A stretch of DNA of 60,229 nucleotides from DASUXY01 sp036377675 (GTDB lineage Bacteria > Bacillota > Bacilli > Bacillales > Amphibacillaceae), in contig DASUXY010000033.1 of NCBI GenBank assembly GCA_036377675.1, positions 1 to 60,229 on the forward strand, written 5' to 3'. How positions within the stretch are numbered: position 1 is the stretch's first letter; each line of letters begins with the position of its first letter. The translations under genes were made by a program, and so were the position numbers. Below the pieces are notes generated by a model. That model saw only the letters and a list, made by a program, of their open reading frames with translations, searched no databases and had not been told where the DNA came from. Shown one piece after another: positions 52,839 through 60,229 of the stretch.

Positions 52839-53957
52839 CTATAAAGATGATTTCAACAACTCATCGATCATTAGCGATATCGGTTTTTGTTCTAAGTTGT
52901 GATGATAGTTCTCTACACACTGTTCGTAGTTCTTTTTTCTGTTTGGATTACGAAAATAACGGATAATTTGTTGTTCAAATCCCGCCTCAATCTGTACGGG
53001 CATAATTAATCCGAGGCGCAGCAATTGATCCACATTAATCATTTCTTGTCCCGGTAATGGATTATAGACAAATATTGGTTTTCTTTTCATTAAACATTCA
53101 CTAATTGTCACCCCACCCGGTTTTGTCAAAACAGCATCGACTTGATCGTATAACTGATTCATTTGCTCCCTCGACTCGATATACGGAAAAGGGGTCACAT
53201 TTGGTTGTGGATGATGAAGAAATTGATTGTACAATGTGGTGTTTTTTCCACAAAGTACGTAGTAATGAACATCTCCAGTTGTATTCGCTAGTATGTTTTC
53301 CATTCCTCCGACTCCTAAATTTCCACCCGTCAAGAGAATGGATATGTTTTTTCGTGAACGCCCGTGAACGCTTTTCGTGCGAAATACGGGATGGACGGGA
53401 ATGCCTGTCGTAATAATTCTGCTTTCCGGAATCCCATTTTCCAGTAAGTGATTTTTCACTAAAATAGTGGGAGCAAAATGATAGTCAATACCACTTAACC
53501 CCCACACGCGATTGACAAAATAATCCGTATATACGTTAATAACAATCTGATCCAGCTGACGGTTTCGTTTTAATCTACTCGCAACATTCGATGGTAAACA
53601 ATGTGTACAAATAAGAATATCGGGATTAATTTCCTGGATGAGCTTCTTAAAAAAATGAATAAATAAAGATCCATAAAACATGCTCCGATTTCGTTTGGAA
53701 AGATTTTTATATAAGGAACGGTCATACAGCCAATTGTACGAGCTTGGAAAATATTTAATCCAAGCTAAATAGAGAGAGGAAACAACTTTTTCCATATCTC
53801 CATAACTATAGGATAATAAATCCACTTTGTCACACCTTATTGCTTCATGATGACGTTGAATATCATCCATCAATGCATCAGCGACTTGGTGATGACCGGA
53901 GGCGATTTGCATGAAAGGCAAAAATAGTATTTTATAATGTTGAGATTGGTTCATCAT
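52839..53957 (-). CDS. MGDG synthase/UgtP-like glycosyltransferase
   Basis: A 372-residue GT-B enzyme of the monogalactosyldiacylglycerol synthase group. The N-terminal half has the ASGHHQVADAL motif (18-28) and PDILICTHCLPSNVASRL; the C-terminal half has ILLTGGNLGVGG and the sugar-nucleotide site TKPGGVTISECLM. Family members add glucose or galactose to diacylglycerol. It resembles the second UgtP-like protein of Bacillus (YkoN). Two adjacent ATG codons (53957, 53954) follow GGTGG. Confidence 0.85.
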   Translation of the reverse strand: MMNQSQHYKILFLPFMQIASGHHQVADALMDDIQRHHEAIRCDKVDLLSYSYGDMEKVVSSLYLAWIKYFPSSYNWLYDRSLYKNLSKRNRSMFYGSLFIHFFKKLIQEINPDILICTHCLPSNVASRLKRNRQLDQIVINVYTDYFVNRVWGLSGIDYHFAPTILVKNHLLENGIPESRIITTGIPVHPVFRTKSVHGRSRKNISILLTGGNLGVGGMENILANTTGDVHYYVLCGKNTTLYNQFLHHPQPNVTPFPYIESREQMNQLYDQVDAVLTKPGGVTISECLMKRKPIFVYNPLPGQEMINVDQLLRLGLIMPVQIEAGFEQQIIRYFRNPNRKKNYEQCVENYHHNLEQKPISLMIDELLKSSL

Positions 53958-54184
53958 TTAACCACCGTCTTAAATCCCTTCAATTAGCAATGAATAGACC
54001 AGCTCCTATAAGGAGAATTACACATGATTTATGCAACGTTCATCAGTTTTTTCTTTAGTCTTTATTATGTACAAGCCTTATAAAAATACCCACGATATAA
54101 AAATCAATCATATTCAACTACCTACAAAAACAACATCCAACGACGAAGAATCGTTATCGATCCTACATCTTTTGCGACTTACAC

Positions 54185-54340
54185 ATGGAAAATATTTCAT
54201 TAACTCCAGAACAGCTAGCTACAAACCTTGCCAGGCGAACCCGGAACACGGTTTTCGTTGGTTCATCTTTCGGAACGAAACAGAGCCGGCTACATTTAAA
54301 ATATAGAGGGTCAATCATACTCCATACGCCTAACAAATAG
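54185..54340 (+). CDS. Possible small protein of 51 residues
   Basis: A short frame in a 600-base stretch otherwise without genes. Its product begins MENISLTPEQLATNLAR and continues RTRNTVFVGSSFG, with a regular amphipathic start and a basic middle. No ribosome binding site precedes the ATG, and two longer open frames overlap it. It might be a real microprotein, a relic or chance. The remaining bases of 53958-54556 show nothing recognisable. Confidence 0.3.
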   Translation: MENISLTPEQLATNLARRTRNTVFVGSSFGTKQSRLHLKYRGSIILHTPNK

Positions 54341-54556
54341 CTATTCATCTGACGTTTCCTTTCTGTCGTTCTTATACGTGTATTATGGATATCCTATCTT
54401 AAAATATTGAAGGAAAAATACGGGTATCTCACTTGAGGCGATCTTAAAAATTGGCAATCAATCGCTCGTATAAATTCCCTTTATTTATAAAAGATAATAC
54501 TGCTTCTTTATTTTTGAAGCGTATGTATCATCACACAAACCAAAAAAGGGTGGTTC

Positions 54557-54769
54557 ATGATGAATAATCGACGAGGTATGATGACCACATTACTGACGAT
54601 TGGTGCAGCAGGGGCTGCTGTTTACGGTATTACAAGAGGGATTCAAAATGGGACTTTTCAGCGCTTGCCACAAACCGTATCGAATTCTCTAAATAACCAG
54701 GCCGTTCAACAGATGCAGATGACGCAGCCTTTGCAAAACATGGAAAATAACCAAAACACACAGTCATAA
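54557..54769 (+). CDS. DUF3918-like small protein
   Basis: A 70-residue protein: a short basic head (MMNNRRGMM), one helix rich in Ala and Gly (TTLLTIGAAGAAVYGITRG) and a Gln/Asn-rich tail. This matches the DUF3918 type of Bacillus small proteins, function unknown. GGGTGG lies 3-6 nt before two ATG codons (54557, 54560). A terminator follows. Confidence 0.7.
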   Translation: MMNNRRGMMTTLLTIGAAGAAVYGITRGIQNGTFQRLPQTVSNSLNNQAVQQMQMTQPLQNMENNQNTQS

Positions 54770-54792
54770 CCGAGCACTTCCTTAATTTGATG

Positions 54793-54826
54793 GATGGCTT
54801 TCCGAATCGGGGAGCCATCTTTTTTA
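54793..54826 (+). terminator. Terminator of the DUF3918 gene
   Basis: GATGGCT/AGCCATC stem extended by CC/GG, followed by seven T residues. Confidence 0.88.
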
Positions 54827-54881
54827 TCCTACTTCTTTATAGAATGTTCGTTGATTGTTTAGATGTTGGGTATTTTTTCCA

Positions 54882-54911
54882 TTGACTATTGTTTATAAAT
54901 ACTGTTACTAT
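54882..54911 (+). promoter_or_regulatory. Promoter of the glycine riboswitch transcript
   Basis: TTGACT (54882-54887) and TACTAT (54906-54911) with an 18-nt spacer, about 60 nt before the aptamer. Confidence 0.75.
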
Positions 54912-54975
54912 GATTCTATTCAAGAAAATATGAGAGTAGCGAGGAATGTTATGGGTTACACTATAACAGGAGCAG

Positions 54976-55039
54976 CTTCTGGAGAGACCGCACAGATGCG
55001 GCGCCGAAGGGTTCACAATCTCAGGCAAACGGACAGAAG
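54976..55039 (+). promoter_or_regulatory. Glycine riboswitch, single aptamer
   Basis: Contains GGAGAGACCGC, GCGGCGCCGAAGG and CTCAGGCAAACGGACAG, the conserved core of glycine aptamers, closed by CTTCT/AGAAG (P1). No second full aptamer is present; 60 nt upstream contain only a TGTTAT/ATAACA hairpin and ATGAGAGTAGCGAGG, possibly a relic partner. CAATCTCA at 55016-55023, inside the aptamer, is exactly complementary to TGAGATTG at 55083-55090 in the terminator. Confidence 0.9.
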
Positions 55040-55083
55040 AAAAACGTGTACATATTTTTGTACATTTTTCTATTGTTCTATGT

Positions 55084-55112
55084 GAGATTGGAGCGCCTCC
55101 AATCTCTTTTTT
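55084..55112 (+). terminator. Riboswitch-controlled terminator before the ACT-domain gene
   Basis: Perfect 10-bp stem GAGATTGGAG/CTCCAATCTC with a CGC loop and six T residues, 23 nt before the ACT-domain ATG. It is the expression platform of the glycine riboswitch. Confidence 0.93.
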
Positions 55113-55134
55113 ATTTTATAAGAGGTGAAAGTTT

Positions 55135-55410
55135 ATGGAAAAAAGACGTGCAGTTGTAAGTGTTGTCGGGAAAGATAAAGTAGGTATTATTGCAAAAGTA
55201 ACGATGACACTTGCCGAAAACGATATTAATATTCTTGATATTAGCCAAACTATTTTGGACGATTTTTTCACGATGATTATGATTGTTGATGTATCTAAAC
55301 AGGACAAATTGGATCACGTACGAAACGAACTCGACGAAGTTGGCGATGCATTAGGCTTAAAAATAACCGTTCAACTTGAGGAAATTTTTCAAGCGATGCA
55401 TCGTGTCTAA
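55135..55410 (+). CDS. ACT-domain protein (UPF0237)
   Basis: A 91-residue protein with a single ACT domain (AVVSVVGKDKVGIIAKVTMTLAENDINILDIS in pieces over residues 6-37), the kind that binds amino acids. It resembles the GcvR-like UPF0237 family. GAGGTG lies 7 nt before the ATG. It forms an operon with the DUF711 gene 24 nt downstream, a pairing common in Firmicutes. Being behind a glycine riboswitch, it may sense glycine or a related amino acid. Confidence 0.9.
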   Translation: MEKRRAVVSVVGKDKVGIIAKVTMTLAENDINILDISQTILDDFFTMIMIVDVSKQDKLDHVRNELDEVGDALGLKITVQLEEIFQAMHRV

Positions 55411-55433
55411 CGGACGGAAGGGGGAAAAAAAGG

Positions 55434-56795
55434 ATGAGTATTGCTTTTGATGAAATGATGGAAACGATTCGCATGGTACAGATGGACAATCTTGATATTC
55501 GAACCGTTACGATGGGGATTAATTTACGCGATTGTGCCGATTCCGATTTTGAAAAAATGAATCGGCGTGTTTATGAAAAAATCACCTATTATGCTGCCGA
55601 CTTAAAAGCTGTCGCCAATGAAATCGAAAAGGAATTTGGAATTCCGATTATTAATAAACGAATCGCGATTACTCCGATTGCGGAAATTATTGGCCGGGCG
55701 ACGAAAGAACAGACGATTGAATTAGCAAAAACGCTCGATAAAGCCGCAGCTGAGCTCGATGTCGACTTTATCGGTGGATTTTCCGCTCTCATTCATAAAG
55801 GTATCTCGACAAGCGATCAAACGTTGTTAGATGCATTACCTGAAGCATTGAGCAGTACGGATCGTGTTTGTTCATCTATTTCTGTGGCGACAACGCGAAG
55901 TGGAATTAATATGGATGCTGTTAAACAAATGGGAACGATTATGAAAGAAGCGGCTGAATTAACGAAAGACGATAACGGTATTGCCTGTGCAAAATTAGTC
56001 GTCTTTAGTAATCCTGTGGAAGACAACCCATTTATGGCAGGTGCATTTCACGGATCTGGTGAAGGTGAAGCGGTCATTAACGTTGGAGTGAGTGGCCCTG
56101 GCGTTGTCTTAGATGCCCTTAAACGTTATCCACATGCAGATCTCGGAGAAGTGGCCGATGTCATTAAAAAGACAGTCTTTAAAATTACGCGTGCAGGTGA
56201 GCTCATCGGGCGAGTCGTTGCCGAACGGTTAGGTGTTCCTTTTGGAATTATGGACTTGTCACTTGCCCCGACAAATGCTTTAAATGATAGTGTAGCTGAA
56301 ATTCTCGAAGAAATCGGTTTGGAGCGAGTCGGCACACACGGAACGATCGCTGCTTTAGCTCTAATGAACGACGCTGTAAAAAAAGGTGGCGCGATGGCGA
56401 GCTCCTATGTCGGCGGATTAAGCGGTGCGTTTATCCCTGTCAGTGAAGATAATGGAATGATTCGCGGTGTGAACGAAGGGTCGCTTTCCTTAGATAAGCT
56501 CGAAGCGATGACGAGTGTTTGCTCTGTAGGCTTAGATATGATCGCCCTACCGGGTGATGTGTCAGCAGCCACTTTATCCGGATTGATTGCCGATGAAGCA
56601 GCAATTGGCATGATTAATAAAAAGACGACTGCTGTTCGCGTCATCCCTGTTCCAGGTAAAAAAGAAGGCGACCTCATTGAATTCGGTGGTCTTCTCGGTC
56701 GCGCACCGGTAATGCCTGTCAATTCCTTTAGCTCTGAAAAGTTGATTCAGCGGGCCGGACAAATCCCTGCACCATTACAATCATTGATCAACTAA
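55434..56795 (+). CDS. PFL/DUF711-family protein (UPF0210)
   Basis: A 453-residue protein of the DUF711 family, structurally related to pyruvate formate-lyase-like barrels, function unknown. Conserved stretches are MVQMDNLDIRTVTMGINLRDC in part, KRIAITPIAEIIG, FIGGFSALIHKG, FHGSGEGEAVINVGVSGPGVV and GLSGAFIPVSEDNGM. GGGGG lies 9 nt before the ATG. It is the second gene of the glycine-riboswitch operon and ends at a strong terminator. Confidence 0.92.
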   Translation: MSIAFDEMMETIRMVQMDNLDIRTVTMGINLRDCADSDFEKMNRRVYEKITYYAADLKAVANEIEKEFGIPIINKRIAITPIAEIIGRATKEQTIELAKTLDKAAAELDVDFIGGFSALIHKGISTSDQTLLDALPEALSSTDRVCSSISVATTRSGINMDAVKQMGTIMKEAAELTKDDNGIACAKLVVFSNPVEDNPFMAGAFHGSGEGEAVINVGVSGPGVVLDALKRYPHADLGEVADVIKKTVFKITRAGELIGRVVAERLGVPFGIMDLSLAPTNALNDSVAEILEEIGLERVGTHGTIAALALMNDAVKKGGAMASSYVGGLSGAFIPVSEDNGMIRGVNEGSLSLDKLEAMTSVCSVGLDMIALPGDVSAATLSGLIADEAAIGMINKKTTAVRVIPVPGKKEGDLIEFGGLLGRAPVMPVNSFSSEKLIQRAGQIPAPLQSLIN

Positions 56796-56814
56796 CGAAT
56801 AGACCATATTCAAC

Positions 56815-56848
56815 AAGTCCCTTGGATCGTCATATCCAAGGGACTTTT
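56815..56848 (+). terminator. Terminator between converging DUF711 and ftsH genes
   Basis: Perfect 13-bp stem AAGTCCCTTGGAT/ATCCAAGGGACTT followed by TTTT. Confidence 0.85.
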
Positions 56849-56875
56849 CTAGTAACTTATAATCTCACTGTACCT

Positions 56876-58702
56876 TTAGTTTGAATTACGCTCTAAAATC
56901 TCCATAAATTGCTTGCCTGACATCGTCTCATTCTCAAATAAATACGTAGCTAACTCGTGTAATTTTTCTTCGTTTTCTTCTAAAATTTGCGTCGCTTTCT
57001 CGTGACACGATTTAATAATGGCAAGCATTTCTCCATCCACTTTGGAAGCTGTTTCATTGGATACGAGCAATGAAGTATCATCGCTTAAATAAGGGTTCGT
57101 CATCGTTTCTAACGCCATCATGTCAAACTCTTCACTCATTCCGAATCGTGTTACCATCGCCCGAGCAATCTTCGTCGCCTGTTCACTATCATTCGCAGCA
57201 CCTGATGTAACCGTATCAAAGACAAGTTCTTCAGCAGCACGGCCTCCCATATACGTCGTAATTTTATCCAGCGCTTGTTCTTTCGTCATGAGCACTTTTT
57301 CGGTTTCTTCGACTTGCATCGTATAACCTAAAGAGCCGGACGTACGTGGTACAATCGTAATTTTATGAACCGGTGCAGAATGACTTTGTTTAGCAGCGAC
57401 TAAGGCATGACCTATTTCGTGATAAGCAATTTTCCATTTATCGTCTTCCGGTATGACCGCATGTTTCCGCGGGTAACCAGCGATGACAACTTCGATCGAT
57501 TCTTCTAAATCGCTTTGATGCACTTCATCGCGACCTTGTCGAACGGCACGAAGCGCACCTTCATTGATAATATTTGCCAAATCGGCACCTGATGCTCCGG
57601 GAGTTGCTCGAGCAATTTCATTTAAATCAACATTTTCACCTAACTCGACATTTTTTGCATGGACATTTAAAATCGCCTCACGTCCTACAATGTCAGGTAA
57701 CTCTACTGGGATTCGGCGATCAAATCTACCCGGACGTAAAAGGGCTTTATCGAGAACTTCTGGCCGGTTCGTCGCCGCCAAGATGACGACCCCCTTGTCG
57801 GCATCAAAACCATCCATTTCCGACAACAATTGATTTAACGTTTGCTCTCTTTCATCGTTGCTGCCCGGCATTTGGATACTACGGCTTTTTCCAATCGCAT
57901 CTAGTTCATCAATAAAGACAATGCATGGTGCCTTTTCTTGAGCTTGTTTAAATAAGTCGCGCACACGAGCGGCCCCGGTTCCAACGAACATTTCTACAAA
58001 TTCAGCCCCAGAGATGGAAAAGAAAGGAACCTTTGACTCACCGGCAAATGCTTTCGCAAGTAGAGTTTTACCTGTTCCTGGTGGACCGACGAGTAAAACT
58101 CCTTTCGGCATTTTCGCGCCAATTTCCTGATATTTTTTTGGGTTTTGTAGAAAATCAATAATTTCTTTCAATGCCTCTTTTGCTTCATCTTGTCCCGCCA
58201 CATCATCGAACGATTTGCCCGTTTCCGCTTCGAGATAAATTTTCGCATTACTTTTCCCAAACGTGAGCGTACTTCGCATATCCCCCATTCGATCTTCGGC
58301 ACGTTTTGCTAAAAAGCGTCCAATTATCATAAAGATAAAAATCGGAACGATCCACATTAATAAAAATGTTACAATCGGGGAACTTTCCCTTGGGACGACC
58401 TTCGTAAACTCAACATCCGCTTCATGCAGCCGTTCAACGAGCTGCGGGTCATCGATGACACCGGTCTTATATATACGCACATCCCCTTTTTTTACAGGGG
58501 TAAAGGCAATATAGTTTTCTTTAATTTCTACTTCGTCGATCTGACCTTCTTCAATCATGTTTAAAAATGTTCCGTAGTCAACTTCTTTCGCAGAATAGTT
58601 CATAATTTCTGGGAAAATAAACGTATTCAGTAGAATAACAACAAGTAAAATAATAAAGTAATAAAAGATTCGCGGTTTTTTCGACGGTTCCGCTTCTTTC
58701 AT
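56876..58702 (-). CDS. ftsH: ATP-dependent zinc metalloprotease FtsH
   Basis: A 608-residue membrane AAA+ protease. Two N-terminal helices (about 12-32 and 105-128) flank an outside domain of some 70 residues; then come Walker A GPPGTGKTLLAKAFAGES, Walker B IVFIDELDAIG, the SRH region ATNRPEVLDKALLRPGRFDRR and the zinc motif AYHEIGHALV. ATG 58702 has GGAGA 8 nt upstream; an ATG at 58708 is closer. It is shorter than the main Bacillus FtsH and not next to hprT/tilS, so it may be a second copy. Confidence 0.92.
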   Translation of the reverse strand: MKEAEPSKKPRIFYYFIILLVVILLNTFIFPEIMNYSAKEVDYGTFLNMIEEGQIDEVEIKENYIAFTPVKKGDVRIYKTGVIDDPQLVERLHEADVEFTKVVPRESSPIVTFLLMWIVPIFIFMIIGRFLAKRAEDRMGDMRSTLTFGKSNAKIYLEAETGKSFDDVAGQDEAKEALKEIIDFLQNPKKYQEIGAKMPKGVLLVGPPGTGKTLLAKAFAGESKVPFFSISGAEFVEMFVGTGAARVRDLFKQAQEKAPCIVFIDELDAIGKSRSIQMPGSNDEREQTLNQLLSEMDGFDADKGVVILAATNRPEVLDKALLRPGRFDRRIPVELPDIVGREAILNVHAKNVELGENVDLNEIARATPGASGADLANIINEGALRAVRQGRDEVHQSDLEESIEVVIAGYPRKHAVIPEDDKWKIAYHEIGHALVAAKQSHSAPVHKITIVPRTSGSLGYTMQVEETEKVLMTKEQALDKITTYMGGRAAEELVFDTVTSGAANDSEQATKIARAMVTRFGMSEEFDMMALETMTNPYLSDDTSLLVSNETASKVDGEMLAIIKSCHEKATQILEENEEKLHELATYLFENETMSGKQFMEILERNSN

Positions 58703-58894
58703 AACCATTCTCTCCCTTCAACACTCGATGCTCTTACTGTTTCGAAAACATCGTAAACGTAACAACCGTTTGCAAGACATATGAATGATTCTATATCGGC
58801 ATATCTCTATGCACGAAACAATCGATTACATCGATTATATTCTTTTTAGCGAAAAATAGCGAAAAGAAACGTTTGTTTATTCAACATATCAACT

Positions 58895-58939
58895 AAAAAA
58901 ATCCTCTGCAGCTGATGACCTCGTTCGTCTGCACAGGAT
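58895..58939 (-). terminator. Terminator of the psiE gene
   Basis: Minus-strand stem ATCCTGTGCAG/CTGCAGAGGAT (one mismatch) followed by six T residues, just after the psiE stop. Confidence 0.85.
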
Positions 58940-58942
58940 GCT

Positions 58943-59389
58943 TCACTCTTTTTTAAAGAACCATTTACTTTCCGGACGTTCACGTGGAGTTAAATTCATA
59001 ATGAAGTAGCCAATGATCAAAATCAAGATGACAAATGAATAAAACATCGTGTTCACCGCATCATCGTGATCGACGATAATCAGTCGCACCATCGCCGTGA
59101 TTCCAATATATAAGAAATAACGGAGCGGAAAGTGATAATCTTCTTTAAAATATTTAACGATCATGGCGATGAACTCAAAATACAAGAAGAAAATAAGGAT
59201 GTTCGCCAAATACAACTGATAGTCAGCACTTTCCTTTCCAAGTAAAATGTGACTGAAGATGAACAACTCTTTCACTAACAAAAAGGACAAAATCATCGCA
59301 AGAAAAACGAGTGATAGATTCAACACAACTTGTAGTAGTTTAGGAAGAAAATGCATAAAGATGTTGTACCCTTTTTTCAGTTTCCGCAT
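58943..59389 (-). CDS. psiE: PsiE-family phosphate-starvation-inducible membrane protein
   Basis: A 148-residue protein with four helices, of the PsiE family, found in phosphate-starvation regulons of enterobacteria, function unknown. LANILIFFLYFEFIAMIVKYF and HFPLRYFLYIGITAMVRLIIVD are the conserved segments. GGGGGG lies 9 nt before ATG 59389; the ATG at 59398 is too close. Monocistronic. Confidence 0.88.
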   Translation of the reverse strand: MRKLKKGYNIFMHFLPKLLQVVLNLSLVFLAMILSFLLVKELFIFSHILLGKESADYQLYLANILIFFLYFEFIAMIVKYFKEDYHFPLRYFLYIGITAMVRLIIVDHDDAVNTMFYSFVILILIIGYFIMNLTPRERPESKWFFKKE

Positions 59390-59738
59390 GCGAATCATCC
59401 CCCCGATGTATATGTAATTTTGATGTACTTTAATTATAGCATAGCGTCTAATTCAACGACTATAGTTATAGTTTACTGCACCAGTAACGTTCCCCTATTT
59501 TTAAAAAGGTTCGTGATTGAACAATATACGTCCATATTTTAATTTCAATTATAGGCGTTACCATCCTGAAGTTTCCGTTTATCCATTTTATTTACAACAT
59601 TTTTTGGATATTCTATCATTTTTCTTACAAATACAAAAAATAACATCTTCGTTTATAATTGTACTAGATTATGCTTATAGAAAGTCGCCTGTGTTCGACC
59701 TTGTACCTCGGGTTTTTCTAAAATATTGCTAACTTGAA
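59390..59738. other. Spacer between psiE and the CRISPR array
   Basis: About 350 AT-rich bases with no gene or cas remnant. It lies at the leader-distal end of the array. Confidence 0.5.
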
Positions 59739-60229
59739 CTTTCAATCCACGTACCCATGAACCATGCGTTTATTTCAATCCACGCACCCATGAAGGATGC
59801 GACTTCGATTACCTTAATATCATTCTGTGTAGAGTAGATTTCAATCCACGCACCCATGAAGGATGCGACTGTTCTATAACGTGATTTTTCTTATATTGCT
59901 CATATTTCAATCCACGCACCCATGAAGGATGCGACGCAAAAGGTTACGGTGATTATGAGGGTGATAAAATTTCAATCCACGCACCCATGAAGGATGCGAC
60001 TTGAAATAGACAGTCCAGAAAAGAGTTGGTTTTGATATTTCAATCCACGCACCCATGAAGGATGCGACTTTATACAAAAAATAATAAAAAGTTGACATAT
60101 GGATTTCAATCCACGCACCCATGAAGGATGCGACAATCGAACCTATCTAATTCGGCAAAAGCAATTAATATTTCAATCCACGCACCCATGAAGGATGCGA
60201 CGGATAAAGTTCCTTATCAAATGCTAGAC
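59739..60229 (-). CRISPR. Type I-C CRISPR array, trailer end, open at right edge
   Basis: Seven identical 32-bp repeats start at 59772, 59838, 59904, 59969, 60037, 60103 and 60170; plus-strand sequence begins ATTTCAATCCACGCACCC and ends GAAGGATGCGAC. The complement starts GTCGCATCCTTCATGG, the type I-C form known from Bacillus halodurans, so the array is transcribed leftward and the leader lies beyond the right edge. Spacers are 34, 34, 33, 36, 34 and 35 nt, plus 28 nt of a seventh. A decayed repeat at 59739-59770 (six mismatches) abuts the first full repeat with a 1-nt gap. No cas genes are in the window. Confidence 0.97.

Noticed and set aside
54031..54306. Rightward 91-codon frame upstream of the DUF3918 gene
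   Set aside because: No ribosome binding site; composition looks random and a better frame (54185-54340) overlaps it.
59907..60122. Open frame with repeated MGAWIE segments over the CRISPR array
   Set aside because: It is only the translation of the 32-bp repeats and spacers.

Overview
The window reads as chromosome of an aerobic, AT-rich, Gram-positive bacterium of the Bacillaceae type. The evidence is the strong AGGAGG-type ribosome binding sites with ATG/GTG/TTG starts, Bacillus-style operons (ribDEABH under an FMN riboswitch; a trp operon without trpG), T-box and preQ1 leaders, a YpqE-like free EIIA, a YumC-like ferredoxin-NADP reductase and a type I-C CRISPR repeat. No rRNA or tRNA gene was recognised, and the species cannot be named from this sequence alone.

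Layout, left to right. 1-2.2 kb: an edge-truncated EamA transporter, a C45-type Ntn hydrolase and a small membrane protein. 2.4-6.4 kb: the riboflavin operon ribD-ribE-ribBA-ribH (minus strand) with its promoter, FMN aptamer and attenuator. 6.4-10.2 kb: a minus-strand operon of a membrane protein, CcdA, a ResA-like thioredoxin and a two-component system. 10.5-17.6 kb: cutC, a small HTH protein, EIIA, copper ATPase CopA and a LonB-like protease. 17.6-21 kb: ba3-type cytochrome oxidase (subunits 2A, II, I) and a CtaG-type assembly factor. 21.2-21.8 kb: a decayed group IIC intron sitting directly behind a terminator hairpin. 22-26.9 kb: small membrane protein, TraB-family protein, MFS transporter, a paralogous pair of unknown proteins and a probably truncated lipoprotein. 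27.1-28.6 kb: preQ1 riboswitch, queC and a queuosine-precursor transporter. 28.6-35.2 kb: two tandem tryptophan T-boxes and trpEDCFBA. 35.3-35.8 kb: a repeat-built helical protein.

36.1-49.8 kb is a phenylacetate degradation region: PaaK makes phenylacetyl-CoA, PaaABCD epoxidises the ring, PaaG isomerises it, and PaaF, PaaH, PaaJ, an extra crotonase and an aldehyde dehydrogenase finish the breakdown, helped by two hotdog thioesterases and an EthD-family protein. No paaE reductase, no MaoC-type hydratase of PaaZ and no regulator gene are visible. A ferredoxin-NADP reductase gene lies divergently next to paaK. The promoters of paaA, paaK and this reductase all carry ATAACG/CGTTAT half-sites, which suggests shared repression by a PaaR-like TetR protein encoded elsewhere.

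50-60.2 kb: an AtuA-family/DUF4387 gene pair, a DUF523 protein, an MGDG-synthase-like glycosyltransferase, a DUF3918 protein, a single-aptamer glycine riboswitch in front of an ACT-domain protein and a DUF711 protein, an FtsH protease, PsiE, and the leader-distal end of a type I-C CRISPR array that runs off the right edge. The most interesting items are the glycine switch driving the uncharacterised ACT/DUF711 pair, the candidate paa regulon with a replacement reductase, the tandem trp T-boxes and the intron relic.
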